From Erythrophleum ivorense (lineage: Eukaryota; Streptophyta; Magnoliopsida; Fabales; Fabaceae): a stretch of 64,000 nucleotides of DNA. Shown here in pieces: positions 10,615-22,689 of the stretch. A program made the translations under genes and the position numbers. Where the stretch lies: the NCBI GenBank assembly GCA_026724425.1, contig JAIUCV010000277.1, forward strand, positions 434,001 through 498,000. Reading direction: 5' to 3'. Below the pieces are notes generated by a model. It saw only the letters and a program-made list of their open reading frames with translations. It made no database searches and was not told the DNA's origin. Each line of letters opens with the position of its first letter. Position 1 is the first letter of the stretch.

Positions 10615-13600
10615 CTAAGGTCCCACCGAAGCAACACCTTGAGCCTTGGCTGCTGCAGTAGCCACAACAGCTGCCGCCGCGGCAGCAGCAGATGCTGCAG
10701 GATTCGGTGATGGTGGTACCGGGTTGGATTGTGAACTATTCTGTGCTTCAATTATATGCGGCTGCGGTTGTTGCTGCTGCTCGGACTTCACTTTTGCAAG
10801 CACAGCCTTTATTTGACTTCCTGTGAGTGTCTCATGTTCCAGTAGAGCATTTGCAAGGGCATGAAGCTCCTTATTGTGAGTGGTTAGGATAGTTTTTGCA
10901 TTGTTGTAAGCCCTCTCCAGCAAGAGCTTGACCTCTTTCTCAATAAGAAGCCTAGTTTCTGAGCTCATGCTTCTCCCATCGTCATTATAATTGTGAGTGA
11001 CAAGTCCCACTTCATTGCTCATACCGTATTTAGTAACCATTGCTCTCGCCAGATGAGTTGCTGACATAAGATCACTTGATGCACCAGAAGTAACTTCATT
11101 CTCTCCAAAAATTAGCTCTTCAGCAACCCGACCACCCATGCAAACATCAAGCCTCGCAAGCATCTGTTTCCGGGACAAACTGGTCTGATCCTTGTCAGGC
11201 AATTGAGTAACCATGCCAAGAGCCGTTCCTCTTGGGACTACTGTTGCCTTGTGAACTGGAAGTGCCCCATCAGTATGAATAGCCACAAGAGCATGACCAC
11301 CCTCGTGGAAAGCAGTCATTTTTCTTGACTCCTCAGTTATGACAGCTGACTTACGCTCACTTCCCATCAAAATTTTGTCCTTTGCATACTCTAGATCATT
11401 CATGCTCACAGCTTTAGCACCATCCATCGCAGCCTTAAGAGCAGCAACGTTGACCAAGTTTGCAAGGTCAGCACCAGAAAACCCAGGTGTTCCTCGAGCA
11501 ATGATCATTAAATCTACGTCATCAGCCTTCAGAACCTGTTAAAAGGCATTTTGATTGTAAATAAAAAATCAGCAGGAGTAATTGTATATTAAAACATGTC
11601 AACTGACACATTGATTACAAAAGTGAAGCAAATAAGAGGAGACACCTATACTGACAAGTCTGGCTATGACAAAGCCCAGGATATATCCATTCGTAGCCCA
11701 ACAAACTTTTCGATCAAGTGAGATCATAATTTATACAAGTAATGAAAATCACACCAATTAATATAATAATAAAAAAGGCATTCAAGAGGTCTTGCATTGC
11801 TATAATTTGAGCACTGACGATGCACCTCTCAATAACATAAATCACAAGCCATCCAACCCAAGTGATAAAGCAAGATACTTCACAAAAGAAAAAGCATACC
11901 TTGGACATGTGGAATTCCAGAATTTGTCGCCTTCCTTCTACATCTGGATTGGGAACAACAACATGGCAGTCAAACCTCCCAGGTCTCACCAAAGCCTTAT
12001 CCAATAACTCAGGAAAATTAGTAGCTGCAACCACGATGATGCCTTCGTTTTGCTTGAATCCATCTAGTTCAACAAGCAACTGATTTAATGTCATCTTCAT
12101 GGACCTCTGGTCCATTGGGTTTCGCTTTCCTCCAACAGCATCTATTTCATCAATGAAGATTATACACGGTGATCGCTTCTTTGCAGCAGAGAAAAGGTCC
12201 CTAACCCTTCGTGCTCCAACACCAACAAACATCTCATCAAATTCGCTTCCACTGCATGAGAAGAAAGGAACCCCAGCCTCTCCAGCTATAGCTCTTGCCA
12301 ACATTGTTTTTCCAGTCCCAGGTGGGCCAACAAGCAAAACACCTTTTGGCAGCTTACCTCCAAGACGTGTAAAGCGCTGTCACAATGAAACTGAGTCATC
12401 CAAATATAGTAATGAAATATATGGGCATGTACACGTGATCAAGGAAACCGTGTATAAAATACAACTATAAAAATTTAAATGCATGAAAAAGGATGTGAAC
12501 CAACAGAAGTCAGGCAGAAACATAGTTTAAAAGACCAGACCAAATCAGCCAGTTGGACTGATGAACCAATGAATTGGCTGTGATTCTAGTTTGGTTGACC
12601 CTTGAGAACCAGCTGAACAAAAAATCGACCAAACCGATTAAAAACCGTAAAAAACAATCAGTTTGGCACTGAATCAATCAAAATCAAAATTTGATTTTTG
12701 ATTTTTCTATCTAAATTAAAGTTTTGACATTCTGCAATAGAGATTTATGATATTTATTAGACTCTACCCAACTCAGTTCATATAGATTTGTTATCATATG
12801 TAAAATACTTTAATTAATTTTTGTATTTTTAATTATTTATATTATTTTAAATATGTATTAATTTAATTATAAAATATTTTATATATCTATACTTAAAAAA
12901 TGGTGTTTAATTACGATTTCTATTGATCCATGAACAACTTTTTATCCTAATTCAATGATCGATCCGGTTTTTAAAACATTAGACAGAATTTACATTCTAA
13001 ACAGCTTGAAATCAGCTAATTGACCGTGTCATCCAAAGCTCTTATCAGATTATCAAAAGAATTCATCTACAAGAATTGAAGTAGTAATCAGTAAGCTGAT
13101 GTGAAACAAATTTTATAAGATATTATCAGGAACTTAAAACCAAAACCATTTTCTCACTTTGCTCCCGCACAAACTGTGCCCTTTACAAAACCAACCAAAA
13201 AAGTGCAGTCAGCAAGTATTTCACAAACTTGGGTAGGGACATTTAGAGCTAAGAAATCAAGGAATCTAATGAATAAGGATGCAGAAGCATCTTTTTTTTT
13301 TGGAGAGGGGGGGGGGGGGGGGAGGGATTAGGCTAAAAATGTTCACTAAAGCCATAGCATAAATCTTTAAAAGAACAGAAACTGGTCACACTGTATAAAA
13401 AATACTTCCAAAGTCACAGATCCAATTAACATTTTTCAACTATTTTCTGCTTGAGTGAACAGCACATTTCTGTCTCAGCACAACATCACTTATCAGTGAC
13501 ATTTTAAGAATAATTAATTTTTCACAGCCAGTATCTGGATCCTCATATCCAGTAGGTTGAATGTAAGTTAACCAACACAATCTCAACAGATTAGAACATG

Positions 13601-16600
13601 TGACAATGAATACATGTAAAATTTTTCAGTCAAAGAAGTATCCTATATCTAGATATACAATTTTTGTTGGAATGGGCCGATACTTAAGCCCATGATGCAC
13701 TGAGATTATTTCCTCTTTTATTCAGATGCTGTGTTTTAATCTGCATTTATTTTCTGATCTTTGACTTGTTAAGATTTTATTTTATTTGCCTTTAATCTGT
13801 TCCTTGATTTTCGGCTTGCTCTAGGGAGTAACTAAATCTTTGTGGTTAACCCTAGACCTATTTGTATCGCTCTATTTAGAAGAGGAAAAACTACTTCGGT
13901 TGTTCTGCAATTTTCTTCATGGTATCAGAGTTATGCAGAACAAACTCGTCCCTTTCGGCACCCTAGGTGCCTTCACTGTCAACGGGGAGGACTCTAGCTC
14001 CCAGTCGAGTGGGATGGGCACGCAAACAAAGGGTGGGGGCAACCAGAATGGTAGGATAGGAGGCATCAGCGCTGACCCAAGTGGAGTTCCAGGAGGTAAT
14101 GCGCCGAACAGCCTCTCTCCAACCATGATCACGCACATGCTACGTGAGAACAACTACTTGCTGTGGTCCCGAAATATCCTAATGTTCATCAGAGGTAAAG
14201 GGAAAGAAAGATACCTCAAGGGTGAAGCAAAGGACCCAGAAATCGGAGACCCTAAGCATGATACATGGGTTTTTGAAAATAACCTTGTGATGACTTGGTT
14301 GGTGAGTTCCATGACAGTGGAAATAAGCAGTAATTACATGTTGGCTTCAACTGCTAAGGAAATTTGGGATTCAGTCAGAAGAACATACGCTGTAAGGGAA
14401 AATCCAACAGTTGTGTACCAGATTAAACGTCTTCTCAAGGACCTTAGACAGGGTGAAAAGACCGTGACTCAGTATTTCAGCTTTCTCATGAGGTTGTGGC
14501 AGCAAATTGACCCCTATGAGGTCTACCATTGGACATGTCACACTGACGAGTTGTACCATAAGCAAGTTCTTGAAAAGGAATGCACTTATGAATTTCTACT
14601 TGGGCTCAATGACAAGTATGAGGAAGTAAGGGGCAGAATAATGGGTTTAAAACCACTGCCTTCACTAGAAGATACAGTAAATATGATTAAATGTGAAGAG
14701 AGTAGAAAGGAGTTGATCCAAGGACACCTTCCATGACAAATTCTGAGGTTTCAGCAATGATAGTAAGAGGGAAGAAACCATCCAAATGGTGTGACCACTG
14801 CAATAAGAGTGGACACACCAGAGATGTGTGCTGGAAGTTGCATGGGAAGCCGCCATCTACCAGCAGGCCAAGGCCTAGAACTGAGGGTAAGGGGCTGCAT
14901 GTAAGCATTGATTCTGATGCTAGAGGTTTAAGCAAGGATGAACTTGCTATTCTAAAAAGGCTACTTGACAAACATGAAGTAAATGTTACTTAGAGTGAGA
15001 AAAAAATCCCTTCAGTTACATTAGCACAGTCAGGTATGGCTTTTATTGCCTCTTTACATACTACTATACAAGCAAGAAAGATTTGGATAGTTGACTCAGG
15101 AGCTACTGATCATATAACTGGGTTTAGAGAAGTGTTCAGCAGTTTTCAGTACTATTCTGAACACACCTATGTAAAGGTTGCAAATGGAACTTATGCTAAG
15201 GTGCTTGGTATTGGTGCAGTGACTATATCTGAAACAATAGAATTAAGAGAAGTGTTACATGTGCCTAAAATCAAGTGTAGTTTAATTTCTGTCAAGAGAG
15301 TGACGAGACACTTGAAATGTAATGTTAACTTCTCTGAGTTTGAATGTATGTTTCAGGATTTGGCTTCAAGGAGGATGATTGGCAATGCTAAAAAAAGGGA
15401 TGGTCTTTACTACTTAGAGGCAACTTCAGAGATAAATAAAGAAGAGAGAAATGTTGTATTTTCTATTTCATCTAATAATGATGTTGAGTTGTGGCATTAT
15501 AGGCTAGGCCACCCGAGTCTTAGTTATATGAAGTACTTGCTACCTGAACTGATTAATAAAATTGATGTTTCTTCTTTTAATTGTGACTTTTATTAGTTAG
15601 CAAAACATGTCAGAAGCAATTATCCTTCTCATGCCTATAAATCTTCATCACCTTTCTCCCTAGTTGATAGTGATATTTGAGGTCCATCCAAAATTTTAAC
15701 TTTATCAAAAGCCAGGTGGTTTATCACATTTATTGATGATCACACTAGACTTACATGGGTCTTTTTAATGAGAGAGAAATCGGAAACACAGCAAATTTTC
15801 TAGAAATTTCACATTTTTGTCAAAAATCAGTTTCAAACTAGCATTAAAATTCTTAGAAGTGATAATGGGAGGGAATACTTAAGCACAAATTTTCAAAAAT
15901 ACTTGTATGAGAATGGAATACATCACCAAACTTCATGTATTAACACCCCTCAATAAAATGGGTAGCTGAACATAAAAATAGACATCTCTTAGAAGTTTTC
16001 TGAGTTCTCATGTTAACAAACAATGTTCCAAATTATTTCTGGGGAGATGCTATTCTTACTTCAGCCTTTTTAATCAACCATATGCCATCAAAAGTGCTTA
16101 AGTATCAAACTCCTGTTCAAAAACTTCAAGAAGTTTACCCCAACATTCACCTTTTTTCATCTATTCCATAGAAAGTATTTGGGTATACTGTTTTCATTCA
16201 TGATAATACAGGGGGAAAACTTGATCCTAGAGCTATAAAGTGTATCTTTCTAGGATACTCACCTACCCAAAAAGGGTATAAATGTTATTCTCTTATAACT
16301 CGCAAATATTATGTGTCCATGGATGTTAAATTCTGTGAAAGTCAACCCTATTATCCCAAATTATCCATTCAGGGGGAGAATGTGGGTAGTGAATGGCTAA
16401 TTTGCAGTGATTCTACACCTGGCTCAAATATTTATTTGGATGAACCACAAATATTGCCTGAAACCAGACCTAAATTACACGATGACCCATCTTCAGAACC
16501 TGCAAAACCTAAAGCCAGATTGGATACCTCACCTAAACAGTCAACAGAATCTGAAATCAGGTCAGAAACACCTTCTGAACAGTGTGTTAACCCAGAAAAC

Positions 16601-19600
16601 CCAAAAATTGAACAGTGTGTTAACCTAGAACACCCAAAAACTAACCCAAACTCACTTATAGAAAACCCTGACAGCAATGAAATTAATCATAATAGGTTAG
16701 AAAGTACAAATGTAACTGAGATAAGGGAGGAACAGTTTACTATGCAGGAGGGTAAAATTTATACCAAGAGAAACAAGGGCACAAAAGAGGGAGAAAGTGA
16801 GGGAGATACCAGAAGAAATAAGGGCACAAAAGAACTAGTGAGTGAGAGTGATGACAATCCCAATCTAAGGCAAAGCCGAGACTCCAATCCAGAGACAGAT
16901 TCTGGAAATCTAAGCTGGCCTATTGCATTAAGAAAGGGAAAGAGGACTTGCACTCAACACCCTATTAGCAGGTATGTGTCCTGTGAAAAGTTATCTTCTA
17001 ACTTAAGGACCTTTATTGCAAATGTATCTAAAGAAAAACTTCCAGCAACATTCCAAGAAGCTATAGTTGACCCTCGGTGGAAAGAAACAATAAATGAAGA
17101 GTTGAGAGCTTTAGAAAAGAATAAAACTTGGAAATTGACAGATTTACCGAAGGGAAAGTCTACAGTAGGTTGTAAATGGGTTTTTACTGTTAAATATAAT
17201 CCTGATGGTTTTGTAAACAGGTATAAGGCTAGATTGGTTGCCAGGGGGTTTACTCAAACCCAAGGCATAGACTATCAAGAGAACTTTGCACCTGTAGCAA
17301 AATTCAATTCCATTAAAATCTTACTTTCCCTAGCAGCAAACATGGATTGGCCACTACACCAATTAGATGTCAAGAATGCTTTTCTAAATGGTAAGTTACA
17401 AGAGGAGGTTTATATAGAACTACCACCGGGACTGAAAAATCAGAATAATGCTACAAAATTTTTTAAATTACATAAGTCTTTGTATGGTATGAAACAATCA
17501 CCTAGAACATGGTTTGAAAGATTTACACAGGTGGTTAAACATCTTGGTTATACACAGTGCCAATCCAATCATACCTTGTTTGTGAGGCGCTCTAACAAGG
17601 GGGTCTCAATTTGGATTGTATATGTGGATGATATTGTTTTGACAAGTGATGATGTTGAGGAAATTGAGAGATTGAAGAGGAATCTAGCATCTAAATTTGA
17701 AGTTAAAGACCTTGGTAAGTTGAGGTACTTTCTTGGGATGGAGATTGCCCAATCCAGCAGTGGCATTAGTGTGTCTCAGAGGAAATATACACTTGATTTA
17801 CTGAGGGAAACAGGTATGCTTGGAGCTAAGCCAGCTAATACACCCATGGAAGCCAACTATAAGGTTGGGATTGACCCTTGAAGGAACACCTGTCCATAAG
17901 GAGAGATACCAAAAGCTAGTTGGGAAACTTATATACTTGTCTCACACCCGACCAGATATCTGTTTTGCAGTAAGTGTGGTGAGTCAATTCATGAGTGATC
18001 TTCGTGAGAAACATCTAGAAGCTGTGTACAGGATTCTAAAATATTTGAAAATGACACCAGGAAAAGGCTTATTGTTTTCTAAAGGGTGGAACCGAGGAGT
18101 AGAAATTTACACTGATGCTGATTGGGCTGGCTCAATAACTGACCAGAAATCCACTACAGGTTATTGCACCTATGTTTGGGGAAACCTAGTGACTTGGAGA
18201 AACAAGAAACAACCAATAGCTGCAAGGAGTTCAGCTGAGGCTGAATACAGGGCTCTTGCGCTGGGAATTTGTGAAGGAATGTAGATATTAAGAGTGATGC
18301 ATGAACTTCAAGCTAAAGTTTTAGGTCCAATCAAGGTATGGTGCGACAATATAGCCACAATTGGTATAGCACGAAATCCCATTCACCATGTCAGGACCAA
18401 ACATGTGGAACTTGATTGTCATTTCATCAAGGAGAAGATTGATTTGAAGATTATAGATCTATCATATGTGTCCTCAAATTCTCAGGTGGCAGATATAATG
18501 ACAAAGGCACTACCAAGGATTAAGTTTGAAGAATTGAGTAGCAAGTAGGGAATGATCAATATCTATTCACCAGCTTGAGAGGGAGTGTTGGAATGGGCCG
18601 ATACTTAAGCCCATGATGCACTGAGATTATTTCCTCTTTTATTCAGATACTGCGTTTTAATCTGCATTTATTATCTAATCTTTGACTTGTTAAGATTTTA
18701 TTTTATTTGCCTTTAATCTGTTCCTTGATTTTCGGCTTGCTCTAGGAAGTAACTAAATCTTTGTGGTTAACCCTAGACCTATTTGTATCACTCTATTTAG
18801 AAGAAAAAAAATTACTTCGATTGTTCTGCAATTTTCTTCAATTTTGAACGCTTAAACTTGAGTGCAAGGAATTTATTAGAGAGAAAGGACTTATACCAGA
18901 GTTGTCTACCTTAGGATCTCGGAGGTAGTGAACAATTTCCTCTAGATCTGCTTTCGCTTCATCAATACCTTTTACATCATTAAATTTTGTATTTAAATAC
19001 ATGCTAGGCTGCACTTCTTCATTCATACCAAGTCCTGAGAAAATGGGAGAGCAAGCCAAAGAACAAAGTTTTCATCAAATTCAGATTCCATACAGAATGG
19101 ACCTCAGAATCTCAAAAAGTTACCAAGACAAGGTATTACCTTTACTAATTCCCTTATCTTCAACAAGTGCTCCTACACCACAAATCACGAAAAAGACCAT
19201 AGCAATGGACCTAAATGTACGCCACAGCTGCTCTTTTAAATTCCCACCTTCTGCAGTCACTATATGGATTGGAGCACTTGCAGTTTCAAGAATTCCTTCT
19301 TTTGTAGGCTTTCCTACATTTTTTAAAGTAGCAAGGCCACCAATACTATCTTCCTCTCTCACTGAAGTAGAAATACCTGCAAATTCATATGCATGTGGCT
19401 ATAACTTCTAGTTTGCAAATTGTCCTAAAGATATAGGATTCCAAATAGTTATTAAAATAAGACGAGATATAACATTCTTTACACAAGTATGTAATTGAAA
19501 TGTCAAATTTAAAGTTTGCAAACTCCAAAACAGCTGAAGATAAGGGCTTAGTTGAGTCCAGTTGCAGTCTTCCATCATTCTATTAAATTGTTTAAGCCAT

Positions 19601-22263
19601 GCACTTTCAGGAAATCATAGTTGTCCAAGCACCACATACAAAAGTAAAAAAGAGGCACAATAATCTTGGTGCAGCCTTATGGCAGTACAACAAATAGAAG
19701 TGCGTTTCTAGGTACTTTATCTCATTTAACAGCGGATAACATGATTTGAACTTCATATAACCCAAAAATATTATTGATGATCAGGGCTACTGGACAAATG
19801 GGTCATAGCACAAAGCAAATGTGATATTACTCTCTAGACAAGACTTCATCATAAAACACTGGTTTGATAGAAATAACATTATACATAGAAAACATTAGCC
19901 ACTTAGTTTTCTTATTTCAACAATATAATGATGCATGCTAATTCCACTCACAATTTACATCATATAAGGAAGTATGTAAACCCAAAAAAGAAAAAAATAA
20001 TAATACAATAAAAAAAATCTCCAACATTAAATCATAACTCTCATCCTCGTAAGAAGCCATTTGGTACACAGTTAACGCTCATTCCTTGGTATTATGAAAT
20101 AGCAAGGTATTTAAAATTCACTTGTTTGGTACGACAATTAAAAGTTGTCATAGAAAAGATAAAACTAGTATTTTATAAATGTTAACAAAGCTAAAAGTGC
20201 AAGATGTGAGATCCCCATGTTTATAGCTGGTATAGGAAATCACCCAAAATGATGATGTTCTATGCCTCTTGATATCTTGGATGACAAGAGGCATCTTGAA
20301 AACCACACCACTTGGATGCCGCCTGACATCCAAGGTATCATATCCAAGAGCACAATGTACCAAAAACCTCCTAAGTTTCTCTACTAAATGCAAATAAATT
20401 CATGTCATAGGACTTTTTCCTTTTCATACAACCAAGAAAAAGTACTCCCTTCCTTCAGCAGTACCCAACTTTCTACTTGAAATTCCAACACATTGAATGC
20501 ACATGACTGAATTTTGAATTATAAGGCTTGGTTTAGCAGAAGCAGGCAATTTGACCATGCTCAAGAATGACACAAGCAAAAGAACCATATCTTTGATTAC
20601 TAGCTGAAGAAAAGCCCTTTTCCTTGAGCAAGGTTAACAGGTCTGTCACCCAATATTGACACAAAATATAAGTCAAGAAGAGCAATCATAAGAATATGCA
20701 GATAAAGTCACAACAACAAAAGTGGTTCTGACCAAAAAGCCACCTCTCCGCAATGTCTTCAGTAATTCACTTTCATCCAGCCGATCAACTTTCACTAATG
20801 CTTTAATGTATTCAGAAAGCGCTGAACGATTGGTATGCAGAGATGGCTGACTTTCAAACAGTCTAATCACAGCTTCTGGGTCATTTCGATGGTAAAGTTC
20901 TTTAAGATGAGCAACATCACTGGCTTCATCTGCATCGCGTACTCGGCGGGCTAGATTGCCAACATAGCTGGATTGGAATCTCTCCTGAGTGCACAAAAGC
21001 CTATTCCCTACAGAAATTTGAAAGCTAGTGAAACAAAATAAAACTAAACGCAGAAAGTAACATATTTCCAGGTATTTAGAACTTAAAATATACAAAATTA
21101 ATTTTATATCTTAAAACAAACTGCAAAATATTTCTACATCAAAAAGATCCTTCAAACGATATTCTCCAAAGCAACATAATTTGGAAAAAACAAAGCTACA
21201 TTATAATCAAGTATCAATACGTATGATGGCAAATAGCATTGACTACTTGTACATGCCATGGGAACAGAGTATATACATACCTGCAAGGCCTTCAAACTTA
21301 CGAGCAGAGAAATAGGTTCTAACAAACGAACTTTTAATCAGTCGAAATTCTGATTGATGCCACGAAACCTGTAAAGATAAATTATAAAGTCAACTAGCAA
21401 AAAAATGCATACAAGATACATATATGGCAATTAGTTTGATAAAAATATAAATCATATATCTCACACGAGTACTAACTACCAAGAGTTGCATAATCCTCTC
21501 TTACATTCAAATAGACTCAACTTCTCATAAACTTATAAATGTATTTGTTTACCCGACAGCTGACATCCAGTCTCAGAGACACACAATGACAATACCTCTG
21601 CAAATGCTCTCCATTTTTAATACAAGACCCTCAGGCGTTTTGGTATTGTTGGTGTCTCACTTCAAAGATAATACTTCCTAACTCCACACATCGTATTTCA
21701 ATTTACGTCCATCAATTCCAGACTGGTCCTTCCTTAATAACTATCTTACACGCTGCCCCCATGCAGCAAAACAAGGGGAAAAAAGGCTAACAGGTATATA
21801 ACTAGCAGTCAAATACTTTTAGCCTCCAAAGAAACTCCGTTTCTAAGTCAAATAAATCAGATCGGGTGATCTTACAAATTGTCATTTATCGATGCGCTAA
21901 TCTCTTTGTTTCATCGCTCTGCGGACTAAACGAGAGAGAATGAAGCCAGACATCCAAAGATTGCTTCTTCTTAATGTATCTATTATTCTTTTCTTTTCTT
22001 TCCTATTCTTTTTTCTTTTGCCGTTTTCCTCCCCCGGTACCGAATTCGGATTTCACCCATTATCCATTCAAGTACCAAATAAATATCGATAAAAGGACAA
22101 ATAAGAAATACACAAACACCATCCTGAAAATATCAAAACTAGGGTCTTCCAGTAATACGGGAAACTCCAAATCAACGTGAAACATAGGGTGGTATCAAGA
22201 TTAATGGGGTGCAAATATTATGAGGAATATACTGACCTGCGAAATCAAATGCCTCCAAGCCAT
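10615..22263 (-). CDS. FTSH4-like: FTSH4-like mitochondrial i-AAA zinc metalloprotease, copy B
   Basis: Seven exons matching copy A one for one: 22263-22237, 21368-21281, 21007-20744, 19376-19140, 19034-18910, 12376-11900, 11535-10615 (stop TAG). Every junction is GT-AG and the phase is kept, giving 712 residues with about 15 substitutions relative to copy A. It has the same presequence-like N-terminus, a single membrane segment near 181-199, Walker A 264-271, Walker B, and HEGGH 483-487. The protease-domain stretch [11 protein letters not shown] is the normal form here, unlike copy A. The SRH reads RPGRFDCH: Cys384 replaces the second arginine finger. A Glu-to-Asp change (SEFDEMF) lies in the pore-side segment after Walker A. 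Intron 5 is swollen from 1343 to 6533 bp by an antisense Copia element (13665-18840), which might lower splicing efficiency. The reading frame is intact. Confidence 0.86.
12525..12977. repeat. MITE-like element in intron 5 of copy B
   Basis: Counterpart of the copy-A element at 2278-2728, about 453 bp, with the same degenerate ends (GTTTAAAAGACC and GGTTTTTAAAAC) and small indels. It is shared by both copies and therefore older than the tandem duplication. Confidence 0.5.
13307..13322. repeat. Poly(G) run in intron 5 of copy B
   Basis: Sixteen consecutive G, followed by AGGG. The matching place in copy A (about 3050-3070) is TGTGGGGAGGGGGGAGGG, so the tract expanded or was homogenised in copy B. 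On the transcribed strand it is a C-rich intronic tract. Confidence 0.8.
13665..13919 (+). repeat. 5' LTR of the Copia element
   Basis: 255 bp, beginning TGTTGGAATGGG and ending TTTTCTTCA. Same length as the 3' LTR at 18586-18840, about 96% identical. Confidence 0.93.
13920..13930 (+). other. Copia primer binding site
   Basis: TGGTATCAGAG, complementary to the 3' end of initiator Met-tRNA, immediately after the 5' LTR, as usual in plant Copia elements. Confidence 0.85.
13933..18548 (+). pseudogene. Broken Copia gag-pol
   Basis: The gag begins at ATG 13933 and shows a UBN2/retrotransposon gag-like core to 14736. A frameshift follows, then a CCHC zinc knuckle ([14 protein letters not shown]) near 14790-14835. 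A protease motif (DSGAT) lies near 15083, and the pre-integrase motif ([10 protein letters not shown]) near 15488. The integrase part (15600-16300) has several in-frame stops. Reverse transcriptase runs to 17881 with the YVDD active site near 17620. RNase H (17880-18548) is split by a frameshift and a stop. It cannot make a full polyprotein, so this copy is non-autonomous. Confidence 0.9.
18586..18840 (+). repeat. 3' LTR of the Copia element
   Basis: 255 bp, preceded by the purine tract GAGAGGGAG. Relative to the 5' LTR most differences are G in the 5' copy and A in the 3' copy. Confidence 0.93.
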
Positions 22264-22400
22264 ATCTTACCGAGACACCAGAAGAGGTTGATTTCAAGAA
22301 ATTACTTAGGTTTCTCCCCAAACCCCCTGCATGGGTTGACTATCTATCACAGGTCGTACGAAAAAGAAGAGAGGAATCAGCTCAGGAAAATGAGGGAAGT
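22264..22400 (-). promoter_or_regulatory. 5' UTR/promoter-proximal region of copy B
   Basis: Near-identical to the copy-A sequence upstream of its ATG up to about 22395, where a 280-bp AT-rich element begins. The conserved GACGTC motif resumes beyond that element at 22713-22718, so in this copy it lies about 450 rather than 156 bases from the start codon. Confidence 0.4.
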
Positions 22401-22680
22401 GTTTGATTTTTTGTTTTTAGAATAATTTTTTATTTTTTAAAAAAATTTATTTGATAATATATTTTTAATAAAATATTTTATAAAATAAAAAATAAAAGTT
22501 TATTTTAAAAAATAAAAAAAATTAATATATTTTTTAAATATTTTGTAATATTTATTTTATAAAATTAAATAAATAATAAAAAATAATTATTTTTTAAAAT
22601 AATGATTCAAAAGAATTTTTTTATTTTTTTTATTTTTAAAATTTATTTTAAAAAATTATCTGTTTTCAAAACATTCAAAC
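22401..22680. repeat. AT-rich MITE-like insertion in the promoter region of copy B only
   Basis: About 280 bp, starting GTTTGATTTTTTGTTTTTAG and ending CATTCAAAC. Read in reverse, the end gives GTTTGAATGTTTTGAAAACA, an imperfect terminal inverted repeat of about 20-25 bp. Copy A has no counterpart and continues directly from CTCAGGAAAATGAAG to the sequence before GACGTC. Non-coding. Confidence 0.6.
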
Positions 22681-22689
22681 AAAAATAAA

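Larger units (their letters stand above)
13665..18840 (+). mobile_element. Ty1/Copia LTR retrotransposon (defective) in intron 5 of FTSH4-like copy B
   Basis: A complete 5176-bp structure: 255-bp LTRs at 13665-13919 and 18586-18840, both TG...CA. A 5-bp target duplication ATTTT flanks it (13660-13664 and 18841-18845). The primer site TGGTATCAGAG lies directly after the 5' LTR, and a purine tract GAGAGGGAG precedes the 3' LTR. Domain order gag, protease, integrase, reverse transcriptase, RNase H is diagnostic of Copia. Copy A lacks it at the matching site. The LTRs differ at about 10 of 255 positions. It lies antisense to the host gene. Confidence 0.95.
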
